Positions 25,732 to 37,376 of a stretch of 64,000 bases of DNA are shown one piece after another. The notes under the pieces are model-generated. The model ran no database searches. It was not told the DNA's origin and was given only the letters and a program-made list of their open reading frames with translations. The stretch's first letter is position 1. Every line of letters starts with the position of its first letter. Source of the DNA: Sordariomycetes sp. S80-01Y (lineage: Eukaryota > Ascomycota > Sordariomycetes); contig JAXQJY010000027.1 in the NCBI GenBank assembly GCA_037042185.1, forward strand, positions 1 to 64,000. The letters are read 5' to 3'. The position numbers and the translations under genes are program-made.

Positions 25732-26244
25732 GCATGCAGAGATCAATCAGTCAGCAGTGGCATTCGGTGCGCGATGAGCGGGCTCGTGTAAGCCAGCTCA
25801 AGCAGATGAGGCTTGCGGTCTGAGAGGCACAAGAGTACGAGTATGTAAGCAACGTCTGTCCTGCCAGCAGAGTGTTGCGGGGGCTAGGCCTAAGTGAGCT
25901 AGCGCTCCGCAGAGCCAAGAAACAGGCCCGCGTCATCTTGGGTTGGCCGTGAACCAACTTCAAGGGTTACTAAGAACGCTGCGTGCGGACACCAGCCGCT
26001 GCGAACCATCGATGGTTCCGCCGATACACGAAGTGAAACCTCGAGGGCTGCGGGTTGCGGCGGGCTGGTCCGCTGGAACACAAAGATCTATCTGCCTCCT
26101 TACGTTATCCCACTGAGACATTTGCTATAAAAGCTGGTAATGAGTGTGGTGCCTGTGGTGATTTGAATTGTCTCGCTGAGCTTCTTCCCAATTACTCTAC
26201 TGCAAGAAAACGTCCGCAACGACGTGCATCACCAAACACAAATC
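25732..26244. promoter_or_regulatory. Divergent promoter of Zn2Cys6 gene and SDR gene
   Basis: 513 bp lie between two start codons on opposite strands. TGCTATAAAAGC near 26122-26133 is a good TATA element for the SDR. No clear CGG inverted pair was found. Confidence 0.45.
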
Positions 26245-27281
26245 ATGACCTTCGATCCGTATCAAGGTGTGCGGACCAATTTCACCAAGGTCACCCACCG
26301 CAAACCGTATCCCACCATCGATGTGACCCGTCCAGAGCTCTCGCAAACTGGAAAGACCCTCCTCATCACCGGAGGCGCCACGAACATCGGTCTGCTCATT
26401 GTCAAAAAGTTCATTGAAGCTGGCGTCGCCAAAGTCATCATTGTCGCCCGTCGGCAGAATGTCCTCGATGACGCCGCTGCACAGCTGAGAGAGCAATACG
26501 GCGACAAGACTGCTGTTCTTACCAAGCAGTGCGACCAGACCAACAGAGAAGCGGTCAGTAAGCTCTGGCTCGGCTTGCGAGATGAAGGTCTCGAGGTGGA
26601 CATTCTGGTACTCAACGCTGCGACTTTTTCGTACGCAAAGCCGCTACTCGAGCTCGGTGCCGATGAGATGCGCAATGCTATAGAGACGAACGTGCTCGGC
26701 CCAATCGATTTGATCGAGGGATTCAACGCGCAGCCAGGTGATTCCCGTAGGGTGAGGGGCCCTCGAATCTACTATGGCAATGAAATGAGCTTACGTTTAT
26801 GCGCAGGTCATTCTAAGTGTTAGCTCTGAAGTGTCCCATATGTTGGCAGACTCCCAGCTCGCTGTTTCTGGAGAGCGTCCCATCTATGGCATGACCAAGT
26901 GCATGATGAACCTTCTTGCCCAGCAGATCGCCAAGGACGTTCTGCCGGAAAAATTGCAAATCATCAGTTTCCATCCCGGGCTGCTTCACAACGACGAGTT
27001 CACGCGGATGGGCATCGACAAGGACGGCCTACCCTTCGATGATCGTGAGTGGAAACGTGTTTCCTGGCCTGAAGTGAACTAATGACTATCTAGCTGAGCT
27101 CCCTGGATCTTTCGCGGTGTGGGCTTCGACGCCGGAAGCTGCGTTTCTGCACGGTCGGTTCGTGTGGGCTGCGTGGGATATTGACGAGTACTCCAACGGC
27201 GAGGATAGGAAGAGATTCGAGACTGATGAGGATTTCCTTCGCGTCTCGTTGGGTGGTATCTCGGGCGCTTTCAGAGTCTGA
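26245..27281 (+). CDS. Short-chain dehydrogenase/reductase
   Basis: Three exons, 26245-26751, 26807-27044 and 27094-27281, give 310 residues. The nucleotide-binding motif TGGATNIG is at 42-49, and the catalytic pair YGMTK is at 196-200 after ILSVSSE. LVLNAAT stands for the usual NNAG. The first junction was chosen from several possible donors because GTGAGG at 26752 alone gives the conserved SRRVILSVSS block in frame. The family oxidises or reduces alcohol/carbonyl groups with NAD(P)(H); the substrate is unknown. It is divergent from the Zn2Cys6 gene at 25731, its likely regulator. Confidence 0.87.
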
Positions 27282-28686
27282 TCGTGGGAGCAGGTGCTTG
27301 AGGGCGACATCGCTGTCATAGCGGTGACATTTACAATGTAAACTGATAGATTAAAGTAAGCCGCGTTAAACCTGTTGAGGATCGGGCTGTCACTCGATGG
27401 CCTTTCTGGTTTTGGGTGATGTTATTGAGGGCTGTAGATTGTGGAATGGCTTTTGCTGCCCGGAGGGTGTGCATCCTCCATTGAGCAGCTCTCGAGCTCA
27501 AGACCCGACCAGAACCGGTGGTATGCGCCGAGCGTGGGCGGTCGTAGCTCGAAGGTTATCTCTGTCGGTGCAGCATTGCCACTTTGCGAGGCCCAGCCAG
27601 GACACTTGGACGGAGTGAGCACGGCCCGCACACGCGCGCGCAGGAGGCAAATCCAAAGGCACAGCAATACGGCCTTCGGATTCTCGTCACTGAGGAATAG
27701 CCTGGGAACAAAACGAGACAGCAATGTCGATGTGATAACTTGGCAGATTACTTCTTTATCAGCGCAGGCGTTCTCCCACATGCCAATGAGGGCCCGCAGA
27801 TACCAGAAAGCCGGTCAGCACCCAACCGAGGACTCTCAAGAATGCTCGTAACCTTGTTCTCTTCAAACTTGCGGCGACGCCGGTCCCCAGATCGAGGCTC
27901 ATTGGCTGCCTCTCTAAACTCTAAACCTTCCATTGGACGACCTGCCTAATTGATCGGCGACCCATGACCCATGATAGGGGTTTCTTGATATCGGGGCCCG
28001 CTCTTTCCGATGGACAGAAAGAGTGCTGGCTGGGCTGATCCTTGATCCTTGATCCTTGATCTTTGGTCTCTGGAGCAAGCGTCTGTTAAGTCGAGTGGCT
28101 GTTAAGGAGCGTGCATACCGCCATATCGGCCGAGTGCTTGGTATGCGAGCTGAAGCTTAAAACCTGGTCGTCTGGGGAAGGTGAGCCCGTCCGGCCCAAA
28201 GACCTTTTGCGCATCCTCTGGCTGGACTATCAGAGCCAAGCGCCCCTCGGACACGAGTCGACCAGGTTCCTCGCCTTCGTGGAGATTGGGGGAGGGAGCC
28301 AGAGTGAGGGGTTGGCCAGGATTCCAGCGCCGCGCCGCGCGCTAATGCAAGCCTAGTCTCGGACGCATGTCTGCTTTTGTCGTGATTCGCGGAGATGCCC
28401 ATCTGTTCTGTGCAAAGGGTCCCGCCGGCACCCCTCGGCGCTTCTAGACCAATTCTAGAAGCTTATCGGCTACACCACACTATCTTGTACTTGCCCCATT
28501 CGACCAGTCTTACCGCAGCCCTTATCTCGAACTAGATGCTTTCAGGATTCTGGCCTCAGGACGGGCGCCGGGGGCCTTGAGAGATAAATAGTGAGGCCCT
28601 GTCTCTGGAGGGTTCCATCTGTTAAGTCACGTCCGTGGTTCTACACCCCCATCTAGTGCCTTCGTTTCCCTCTAGAACAGCCCAGC
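27282..28686. other. Upstream region of the amino-acid permease
   Basis: 1.4 kb without a supportable gene. It contains GATCCTT repeats (28037-28064). GAGAGATAAATAG near 28578 is a plausible core promoter about 100 bp from the permease ATG. HGATAR-type GATA sites, bound by nitrogen regulators, may be present but were not shown to be enriched. Confidence 0.45.
28037..28064. repeat. Three GATCCTT units plus one variant
   Basis: GATCCTT at 28037, 28044 and 28051 is followed by GATCTTT at 28058. This is a short heptamer array in the permease upstream region with no assigned role. Confidence 0.85.
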
Positions 28687-30557
28687 ATGTCGAAGGAACT
28701 CGGCGATGCTGAGACCAAGGGTCCCATCATCAACGATGCGGCCTCCATCGAGAATGGCCGCGCCGACCACCGCGAGCAGAGCTTCGCGACGCGTAATGGC
28801 CTCAACATGGAGTCCTTCAAGCGCCGTATGTGTTTTACCCCGTCGCGGTCCTGTCTAGAGACGCCCTGCTGACCGCCGTCTAGGCAACCCCGCGGACGGC
28901 GAAGTTAAGCTCGACCAGACCATGAAGCCCCGCCACTTGAACATGATTTCCATTGGTGGCTCCATCGGTGCTGGTTTCTTCGTTGGTTCTGGTAGCGCTC
29001 TGACCCGTGGCGGCCCTGCTGCCGTCCTCCTCTGCTTTAGCATCTGTGGCGTTATGATCTTCAACGTTGTGCATGCTCTTGGTGAGCTTGCCGTCATGTA
29101 TCCCGTCTCTGGTGGCTTCTATACCTACTCGACCCGCTTCATTGACCCTACTTGGGGTTTCGCTATGGGCTGGAACTATGTAAGTCTCTGACAGCTTTTC
29201 AGCCGTCAGCCGAGGGGAGACTGACAGGTAGTGCAGGTTTTCCAGTGGCTCATTGTCTTGCCCTTCGAACTCGTCGTCTGCTCCTTCACGGTCGCTTATT
29301 GGAATAAGGACGTGAGTCCCGCTGTGTGGATCACGCTGTTCTGGGTCTTCATCATCGCCATCAACATCTTTGGAACCTTGGGATACGCCGAGGAAGAATT
29401 CTGGAGCTCCTGCTTCAAGCTCGCAGCGACCATTATCTTCATGCTCATCGCCATCGTCCTTGTCTGTGGCGGTGGACCAAGCGGTGGCAAATACGACGAA
29501 TACTGGGGCGCCCGTCTTTGGTACAACCCGGGTGCCTTCCAGAATGGCTTCCCCGGATTCTGCTCTGTGTTCGTTACAGCCGCTTTCTCGTATGCTGGTA
29601 CTGAGCTCGTTGGTCTGGCTGCCGCCGAGTCGAGCAACCCCGCCAAGTCCCTGCCTGGTGCTATCAAGCAAGTCTTCTGGCGTATCACCACCTTCTACGT
29701 GCTTGGTCTCACTCTTGTTGGCCTGCTCGTCAGCTCCACAGATAACCGTCTCCTCAATTCCGCCAACCCCTACGCCGATGGTGTGTCTCCCTTCGTGTTG
29801 GCTGGCAAGGACGCCGGCTTGGAGGGCTTTGACCACTTCATGAACCTGGTCATCTGCGTCTCGGTCGTCTCCATTGGTGTCTCCTCCGTTTACGGATCCT
29901 CGCGTACCATCACCGCCCTCGCTGAGCAGAACTATGCTCCCAAGATCTTCACCTACATCGACAAATCTGGTCGCCCTCTGGTCTCAGTGGTCTTCACCCT
30001 TGTCTTTGGTGCTCTTGCGTACGTCTCTCTGGCCAGTGGTGGCATGGTCGTTTTCGACTGGCTCCTGTCGCTCTCGGCTATGTCTTCCCTGATTACATGG
30101 GGCTCCATCTGCGCCGTAAGTTCCCCCTAGCATCGAATATGGTCGTCCTCGCTAAAACTTGACATAGTGCCACATCCGCTTCCGTGCCGCCTGGACCAGG
30201 CAAGGCCGCTCCATGGACCTGATCCCTTACAGGGCTTTCGGTGGTGTCTGGGGTTCGTGGATTGGTTTGATCTTGTGCTTCATCATCCTGGCAGCCCAGT
30301 TCTACACTGCAGCGACTCCTCCTGGCGGAGCCGCCAACAGCGTGGACCGCATCCTGCAGAACATTCTCACCATCCCTGTCGTTGCCGTCTTCTGGATTAT
30401 TGGCTACGTCTGGAAGCGATCTGCTTGGGTCCCCATGGACAAGGTCGACCTCGACACTGGCCTTCGTCAGCACAACTGGGACGAGATCAACGCGTACAGG
30501 GCTAAGATCAACGCTTACCCTGCCTGGAAGCGCTTTATCCACAACTTGTTCGCTTAG
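28687..30557 (+). CDS. Amino-acid permease (APC superfamily, fungal YAT type)
   Basis: Four exons, 28687-28825, 28884-29179, 29237-30115 and 30168-30557, give 567 residues. After a hydrophilic N-terminus comes the family opening RHLNMISIGGSIGAGFFVGS (span 1), then YPVSGGFYTYSTRF, AAFSYAGTELVGLAAAES in span 6, and IRFRAAW after span 10. About twelve spans are expected, with the long cytosolic C-terminus ending NLFA. The family couples proton entry to uptake of neutral or broad-range amino acids at the plasma membrane and is usually under nitrogen control. Introns are 52-58 nt. Codon third positions are strongly C/G, suggesting high expression; this also creates a long spurious antisense frame. 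Confidence 0.95.
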
Positions 30558-31945
30558 GCGCCTGTTGCGGAACAAGTAGAAGACAGAGGATAGGAGAAGC
30601 TTCTATGAAAGTACGAGCTAGTACACTTAAGTCTTAGTTTGTATATATATATATTTATATGTACTCCAGTTACATGCCTTCCTGATGCCGGCCGCTGCCT
30701 TCGACGTCTCACAGTCAAGCAGGGGTAGAATAATCGGTGATTGCTTCGTCGCGAACATTAACAGTGGGAATACATATTTTGACCAAACAAAGATGCATAA
30801 GTAACGTCGCACGGGAGTAGAAGTGCGCTGTTCCGTGGACCCAACAGGTTACTGGCGTTTCAGCCAGCAAAGGCTGACACGTGACTGTCGACGAGCTCTC
30901 CGAGATGATCCAGCCTGACAAAATGTGTATGTGGACCGCAACATAAATCCAGCAACACTGTAAATCCCGTGGCGCCAGGCAGTATTCCGGAATCTTGGAC
31001 CATGATGATCTTCGAAACTTAGTCTTATAGAGTCGATATTGGACGCTTGATGCCCAGCGTGAGGAGCATCCAGAGCGCAAAACTCCACATGTACTCCGTG
31101 ACCGTCTCGTTGATGACCCTTGGTTACCCTACACCGCCATTGTGGCTTCCGCAGGCGTGGCAACAATGGACAGGATCGACATGCGGCGAGACTACATGGA
31201 TGGAAGATCTCGTTCATGGAATGATCAGTTCACTAAGACATATTCCACGTAGCCGTGGGCTAAAAAGCTTCAAGAGAAGTGTTGTTGGGCGGCGGGTTAC
31301 CGTTGGAAACGCAAATAGTCAAATGTGCAAGAAGCACACGAGAATAACGACCTGACACTGAGAAAGCCGCAATGAGGTAAGTGTTTGATTGGTGCAGGAT
31401 TAAGCGTGGCTTATCCCAGAATAGTTTCACGGCTTAACTCCGAACCTTTGCATACCACGACGTAAACATCAGGCATATTGTTTGTTACGGCCCACACACC
31501 GTCAACCTTGTAAACCCTGTAACTCTCGATTCGTGGAGCAAAGAATGGGGAAAGGGTCATCGACACAAGTCATGCGTCGGTGATTGGAAATAGTCAAGAC
31601 AAATAACGGGGACAGAAGAGTACATGAGGGGTGGGCAGTTGTTCTCAATCGATGAGGTATCTTGGAATGGGTGGCGGAAGTTTCGGCTTGTCTCTTATCG
31701 CCGAAAAAAAAAGAGGTCGCTACGGCGATCGTTAGTTTTGTGCTCTGCGAAGTACTGTTGTGCTGTATCTAGCCCAAACCTCAGTTGATGAACGCGCATG
31801 TATAAGAAAGAGCCATTGCCTCGTTACTTTTAAGTCCATCTCAGGATCCAATTTCTCGATAGCCAGTCAGCTCTTCTGCCATTGTCGTATTTTTATTTAT
31901 TTTCACCATTGGTCCATTCTCTCAGACTTCCTCGATGTCGCAATC
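30558..31945. other. Intergenic stretch with TA-repeat 3' region
   Basis: A TATATATATATATTTATATG run near 30642-30661 probably belongs to the permease 3' untranslated region or terminator. The rest has only short frames. The last 200 bases form the leader of the following SDR gene. Confidence 0.5.
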
Positions 31946-32943
31946 ATGTCGCGGTACACCGAAGCCCACGTCAAGCCAAACGGCCCTGGCGACTCACGCC
32001 CAACGGCCTTCAAATCATCAGGGACGAGCACGCTGAAGGCAAGCTTAAGGGCGAAGTCATTATCATCACCGGCACGTCTTCAGGCCTCGGTATCGAGACG
32101 ACCCGCGCCCTGGCTGCCACTGGTGCCACCCTCTTCCTCACAGCGCGAGACGTGACAAAGGCCCAGTCTGCTCTCGCCGAGATCTTTGATCCTTCTCGAA
32201 TGGAGATTGTCGAGATGGACCAGGCAGACCTGTCTTCTGTCCGCGCCGCTGCAGCCGCCATTCTGGCCAAGACCTCTAAGGTCCATCTCCTCGTGAATAA
32301 TGCTGGTGTCATGGCTATCCCCGACCTCCGTCTGACCGCTGACGGGCACGAAATGCAATTCGGTACAAACCATCTCTCACACTTTCTATTCTTCAAGCTT
32401 CTGGAACCTGCTCTCCTCGCTTGCGCCTCCTCCAACCTCCCGTCCCGCGTGGTTAATCTCTCATCCTCGGGCCACAACATGCACGGACTTAATGACTCCG
32501 ACAATTACAGCTTCCAGAAAGAAACGTATGACCCTTTAATCGCCCATGGTCAGTCAAAGACGGGCAACATTTACATGGCGAACGAGATCGAGCGCCGCTA
32601 CGGCTCGCGTCACCTACACGCCACCAGCGTCCATCCTGGCGTTATCCACACCGGGCTTGCCCGCCATATGGGGCCAGACGCCTTCAAAGGGAGGGAGTAT
32701 CTTTTCCCTTCTATGAAGAGCGTTGAGCAGGGCGCTGCTAAATCGGTGTGGGCGGCTGTCGGCAAGGCGTGGGCACATGAAGGCGGCAAGTATCTTGTCG
32801 ACTGCGCCGTGGCAGACCCCTCTGTAGAAGGAGAGGATAAGTTCACCGTCTCCGGATATTCCCCGTTCGCCTATGATGTGAAGGAGGCGACGAGGCTGTG
32901 GAGCGACTCGCTCAAGCTTGTGGGATTGCCGGACGACGAGTAG
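31946..32943 (+). CDS. Short-chain dehydrogenase (retinol-dehydrogenase/WWOX-like) with apparent one-base frameshift near its start
   Basis: From about 32008 to the stop at 32943 the frame is intact: ITGTSSGLG, then LLVNNAGVMA, then the catalytic YGQSK replacement of YxxxK inside LIAHGQSKTGNIYMANEIER, and HATSVHPGVIHTG. This is a fungal retinol-dehydrogenase-like SDR of about 330 residues. The expected N-terminus (MSRYTEAHVKPNGPGDSRPT) is encoded from the ATG at 31946 but in another frame; the two meet at about 32005-32010, where one extra C would join DSRPTA to LQIIRDE. No ATG or intron rescues the second frame before Met 32200. Either a recent mutation has broken the gene or one base is missing in the assembly. 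In the active site, His replaces the catalytic Tyr (HGQSK), a further oddity. Confidence 0.75.
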
Positions 32944-33007
32944 ACAGCTAGGAGGGTCGGGCAGCCTGGGGCACATAGCTGAAGCCGCGATCTTATCGAA
33001 AAAATAT

Positions 33008-34209
33008 TCATTCCAGCGAGCAGCCGCATGGCCCATTTGCCAGTGTTTCTTCTCGTTTGTGTTTTGAACCTTGTTCGATGCTGTATGATTTCCATCTAAA
33101 CGGGCGCATCGGCTCTTCCCCTCTCATCAGCCTCCACCGATTGCTGGATTCGATCAAGTCGTCGCATCCTTCCATGGCCCAGGGCCACTTTGCGAGAAAC
33201 CCGGGCGTCACCTCCCAGCTACTCGTGTCGTGCGGTTCGCCCCAAATAATGAGCCCCTTGCGTCCCGCAGTGACCTCATCCTCGTCGTGCCCTGCTGCAA
33301 CCGTCCGGAGGCTTTTGGGCTGGGGGTCGGAGACGGTGATGCTCAGGGGCGTTCCCCGTCGTTCCCGAGACGGCGTGGCGCTCATAAGCTCGCCGATGAG
33401 GTCCTGCAGCAGTTCCCAGTGGTCGAAAGTCCCGTCTCTCATTATGAGATTGTCGCGGACGCGGGGGAAGGGGAAGAGATTGATCCAGTAGGAGTGCAAG
33501 TGGGTCTGCTGGAGCCGGGTCGGGGCGAGAGCTGGGGGGATATTAGGATTCAGGGGGTAGACGGATGTGTCGTCACGGTATGGACCGCTGATGGGGCATG
33601 TAGTTGACGAGGGCGGTTTCATATTGTCGGTCCAACCGGTAAGAAGAGTGTTGAGGGTGCGTTTGTTGGAGACGAAGGCGCGGAAGACATTATACTGTAC
33701 GAGATGGAGGAGATGATCGGTCGAGAGGGGGAAACGGAATGAGGGTGTGGTAAGAGACGTCAGGGCCAGCATAGGGGTGTCGGGTTGTGACTCTTGGGGC
33801 TGTGATACTTGAAGGGCGTAGGTACGTGCTTGCGTGAGCATTGGTTCGCTTCCATGACTTCGATATGTTTCAGTACCGTTAACAGTCGTGATCGTGCCCC
33901 TTGATGCTGACGAGGCCCAGCTGAATGAAGGATCGTCAAGCTCATCGACGCGCCAGCGCGTGACTTGGAACGGTCGCGACGTCTGGGCTGACCCTGAGAC
34001 ATGGTCCCTAGTGCGAAGTCCTTGAACGCTTTTTAGATGAATAGGGGAGGTGACAAAGTGATGTACTCACGGTGTGCTCTTTGGTTCTTCCGATTCTGAA
34101 CCTTTCTGCGCTGCTTCATAGCCTCTGCTTTGGCATTGAGAGCGTTACATCTATCGCCATCTCCTTTCGTCTCGCTTAGAGCTGAGGGTGAAGCGCTAGG
34201 GTGTTCCAT
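33008..34209 (-). CDS. bZIP-like transcription factor with DUF3425 domain
   Basis: Two exons, 34209-34071 and 34020-33008, give 383 residues. Exon 1 ends in a bZIP basic region (KQRRKVQNRKNQRAHR, about residues 31-46), whose NxxxQRxxR pattern is the DNA-contacting motif. No leucine heptad follows in exon 2, so dimerisation must differ from classical bZIPs. The C-terminal half is a DUF3425 domain: LLHLVQYNVFRAFVSN, then SYWINLFPFPRVRDNLI. Such bZIP-DUF3425 proteins are common in Pezizomycotina and act as nuclear regulators, some of secondary metabolism. The 50-nt intron has a GTGAGT donor. It is convergent with the SDR, with only 64 bp between stops. Confidence 0.88.
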
Positions 34210-35067
34210 TGCTGAGTTCCACTGGTAATCCGAACCTTAATCGATTTTGTTGCAATGAAATAGCAAGTGGGAAGAAACAACAACATCAGTGAATTGTCGA
34301 GACCAGGACAAGGGCCACGCATGAACCCCGCCATTTGGGCTAAGCCCAAGGAGGAAAGTTTGTCATCCGGCGGGGCCGAGATGAGTTGGAACCCATAGAT
34401 CAAATGTCGTAGGGAAATCAAGATCGGGGTTTAACCTTTTCCCACGGACATACTAGGATAGGAAGGGATGAAGGTTGGTAAAGACAGGCACATCCGGGGA
34501 CGGGGGCCGCCAGTAAGCTCTCCTTTGCATGTTTCCGTGTCCGTCCGGTTTCGTGCGCTACGCTGTCGCCCGCGTATCAATGGCTTGGGGATAAGTTGTT
34601 GTTAAGGAGTTCCTGTCAACTGAAATATTATTCAAAATGAAAAGTTCGATCCCATTTTGGTATGTGAGCCTGGCACACGCTGTTTGTACTCACCTGGTGT
34701 GGACTGGGCTTGCCTCATGGTAAGTTCCAAATTTCTCTGCAGGTTAGGATCGAAAAGCGACTAAGAACCTCGAAAGGGGGAACCAGGTACTTCGATGAAG
34801 CTAGGCAATTGCATGAAACCTCATATATTTGACGTCGTGTCCATCAAAGACGCCACCATTCATCTAGAGAGTCGAGAGGATGCGAGCTCGGCTGGTAAAT
34901 TAGTGTGAGCGAGTTGGTGAGGACCTCCGCATCCTGACGAATGCTTTATGGTGTGACCCGGTTGATGATGATTTCGGTGGCAGTGAATTATATGCCACAG
35001 TCAATGAAATGCTCAAAATATACCGTCTCATTCTGAGCGATAAGCTGGTCAGGAAACCATCAAAACC
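34210..35067. other. Upstream region of the bZIP gene
   Basis: No supportable gene or motif in this stretch. Confidence 0.5.
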
Positions 35068-35379
35068 ATGTCTCAACCACACCTGGAAAGCAACACTAGT
35101 CTCGATAAGCAAGTTGACTACTCGTTACCCCACCGATTGACGATCTTCAACGCTGTCCCTGCTAGCGTTCCTGTGAGCGTTGCCCTTGGCGGCTTGATCA
35201 ATGTTTTTCATCGAAGTAGTGGAAAGAAATCTAGCTGACTCTTTATTTGATAGTGGATTGATATTGAGACGGGCTTCGCCGGCATCTTTTTGTCACAGAT
35301 GGTTCCCTCTGGGGATCAGCAGGCAGTCAAGCTCTTGACCGACTCTGACAGATTCGTCTACAAGACACGTAGAACTTGA
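35068..35379 (+). CDS. Possible small two-exon gene or 5' gene fragment, unrecognised
   Basis: ATG at 35068 opens 45 codons ending LGGLIN at 35202. An excellent intron follows (35203-35253, 51 nt, GTTTTT donor, AGCTGAC branch, GATAG end), and a second exon, 35254-35379, continues in frame as WIDIETGFAGIFLSQMVPSG to a TGA. The total is 86 residues, with no signal peptide or membrane span. Sequence after the stop still looks faintly coding, so this may be the 5' part of a longer decayed gene. I do not recognise the family. Confidence 0.35.
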
Positions 35380-36563
35380 AGAATGCATGAAAGTGTAGCG
35401 AAGACTCTGGGCATCATTGTGGATCATAACATGAGCTCAATCTTGCACATGATCTAGCTGCTCTCTCTCGACATCAAAGCTCGTCGTCGACATTACCTCG
35501 AAAAACTGAAACGTTACCTAAGATCATGCAGATTGCGTTTGATTCATTTCATGATGCTATTGAGCGGCCGCCATTTCTGCCCTTTCGAACCTTCCCGATA
35601 ATTCATGCATAACAAGGCTTGGTTGAGACCCATCCCGTTCTGTCAATGCGAAGCAGGCGCTGCCTAGGTAATTCTTTTCTCATTAGGCCCCATCGAGATT
35701 GTCTCTACACGGAGCTGATTGATTTTCAGTTCGGAAAGTGTACCACTTCCCTGCTTCAAGTCCTCACAGGTGCTGGTCAAGTTTGTGTTCGCAGCGGGCT
35801 CAAGACTGTTCTTTACATCCCTCCATTGGGTACAAATCGATAGTCGCGCTGCTTGGGAACTGGCTCACATCGGATCGTTTCCTTCTATTACACCAGAAGG
35901 GGAGCCTCATTGTCTATAACAGACCTGATCTCTGCGGTAGCCGCTTGTCGTGGCTCTTCTTCATTTTAGCCTACGTCTCCCAACAAACACAATTGTCAGG
36001 GAGCTAAAGGCGATCGTTGAATCAATCGCGTTTTGGTCAATTCAGTCCCGGCTCTACTTGTGTGGTCAAGTCGTATGTATATGTGTGTGTATTTCGACTC
36101 CGATTAGGTCAGATCCGACGTCATATCTCCCGGTAGGGAATCATGAAACAGATGCTAGTGGATGTCAATGTCCGTCGCAAGGATAGCTCCGCCATGCATC
36201 TTGGAGCCGATACATTGATCCCATTCGCGACTTAACCCGGGGTGGGGGCCCGTAATTTTTCGCTATTTGAAATTTGCTGGAGTCTTTTTTCTATTCAGAA
36301 ATAACAATGATGCCCTCAAGCTCACCACAGTTGTACTAAAGTGGCTCGAAAGCCTCCCTACGGCTGCGTTACTTTGCGGAACTGGCCACCACGGCAATTG
36401 AAGAAGACCATCACACGGAAAGCCAAATCACATAGATCTCTCGTAAAGTCAAAATTCATCTACCTATTCTAATACTTCGTAATTAAGTGATCATTCCTTC
36501 GGCCAAAGAGCCTGGCTCCCTTTCTCTCGCTGCTTTTGCCGCCTACCGTCAGCAATGGACCTC
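35380..36563. other. Intergenic stretch, possibly with decayed coding sequence
   Basis: Patches after 35380 (for example around 35490-35570) read like former protein in alternating frames, but no exon chain can be built. The remainder shows nothing. Confidence 0.35.
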
Positions 36564-36925
36564 TTAGTCAACGAGATCCAGCTCAGACTCGTGGAATCGT
36601 CTGCCATTCTCAACAAGTGAACCATTTGCATCACTTATGGTATACATGTTGGTCGAAGCCTCCACGAGAGAGATAGAAAAGATTTGACGGGGTTCAATCT
36701 TGATCACGACTTTGTCCCCTAAACTGTATCCTGGCTACAGCGTGAGCTATGTTAGCAGCTGAACTGACAAGCAAAAGCATAGCCGAGGTAAGATGTGCCC
36801 ATTCTACTTACAATGCCTTGTTCCACGGTCCGCCCTCTAAATTTCCCTGGCAGCTTTTCGCTATCGGAGTCTTCGCGAGGCTCCTGGTTTCCTTTTTCGC
36901 TGCTGGGTTTCTCGGAATCACTCAT
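36564..36925 (-). CDS. Small 94-residue acidic/basic protein, two exons
   Basis: Exon 1 (36925-36812) begins MSDSEKPSSEKGNQEPRED and ends GRTVEQGI at a perfect GTAAGT donor. A 77-nt intron with GCTAAC and GCTGTAG leads to exon 2 (36734-36564), PGYSLGDKVVIKIEPRQIF to FHESELDLVD. The frame closes exactly (285 nt). The N-terminal third is disordered and charged. The second half has alternating hydrophobic residues (VVIKIEPR, FSISLVEAS, MYTISDANG), which suggests a small beta-barrel, perhaps KOW/SH3-like. No signal peptide or membrane span. Function unknown; a small cytosolic binding module is a guess. Both exons are too short to stand out without splicing. Confidence 0.65.
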
Positions 36926-37376
36926 GGCGTTGAGATCCGTGCGGAGAAGTCGGTTTAACGGTTTTCGCGTTTTGTGGGAAATGATCAAATGTTGGAGAAT
37001 AACGTCAATGATAGAGGTACGGGGAAAGTTATATATATCTGAACTCACTGGGTCTTGCCACGAGGCACACCGATAAGATGCACTCCGAGACTATACGGCA
37101 TTAAAGAAAAGCCTTACGATGAAACCTTGGGCGCATAATTGGGCGTCATCCCATATAACTAGCTGTCCCGCCAACAAGCTCACCGACAATTGAAAGTGCA
37201 AGTGGCACACCAAGGGTGGGCGGTTGACCGTGCAGATTGGATGGCTGCATTCGGCCGCTTTATCAGCTGACGAATGATCTTGCACTTCCTGTCAGATACA
37301 TAGCCAACAGGCTGTCCCCCGTGGGAAAAAGAAATGTCGGCCCTCGCACCAACTTTCTTCGACAAAACCCGTCAAA
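36926..37376. promoter_or_regulatory. Divergent promoter of the 94-aa gene and the DUF6594 gene
   Basis: 451 bp lie between opposing start codons. GTTATATATATCTG near 37026 could serve as a core element. Nothing else distinct. Confidence 0.35.

Noticed and set aside
28880-29836. 318-codon open frame antisense to the amino-acid permease
   Set aside because: It mirrors exons and two introns of a clearly real gene, is rich in Glu/Asp/Gly without motifs, and is explained by the permease's C/G-ending codons.
32010-32504. 164-codon minus-strand frame
   Set aside because: Antisense to the SDR at 31946-32943, whose SDR motifs fix the strand.
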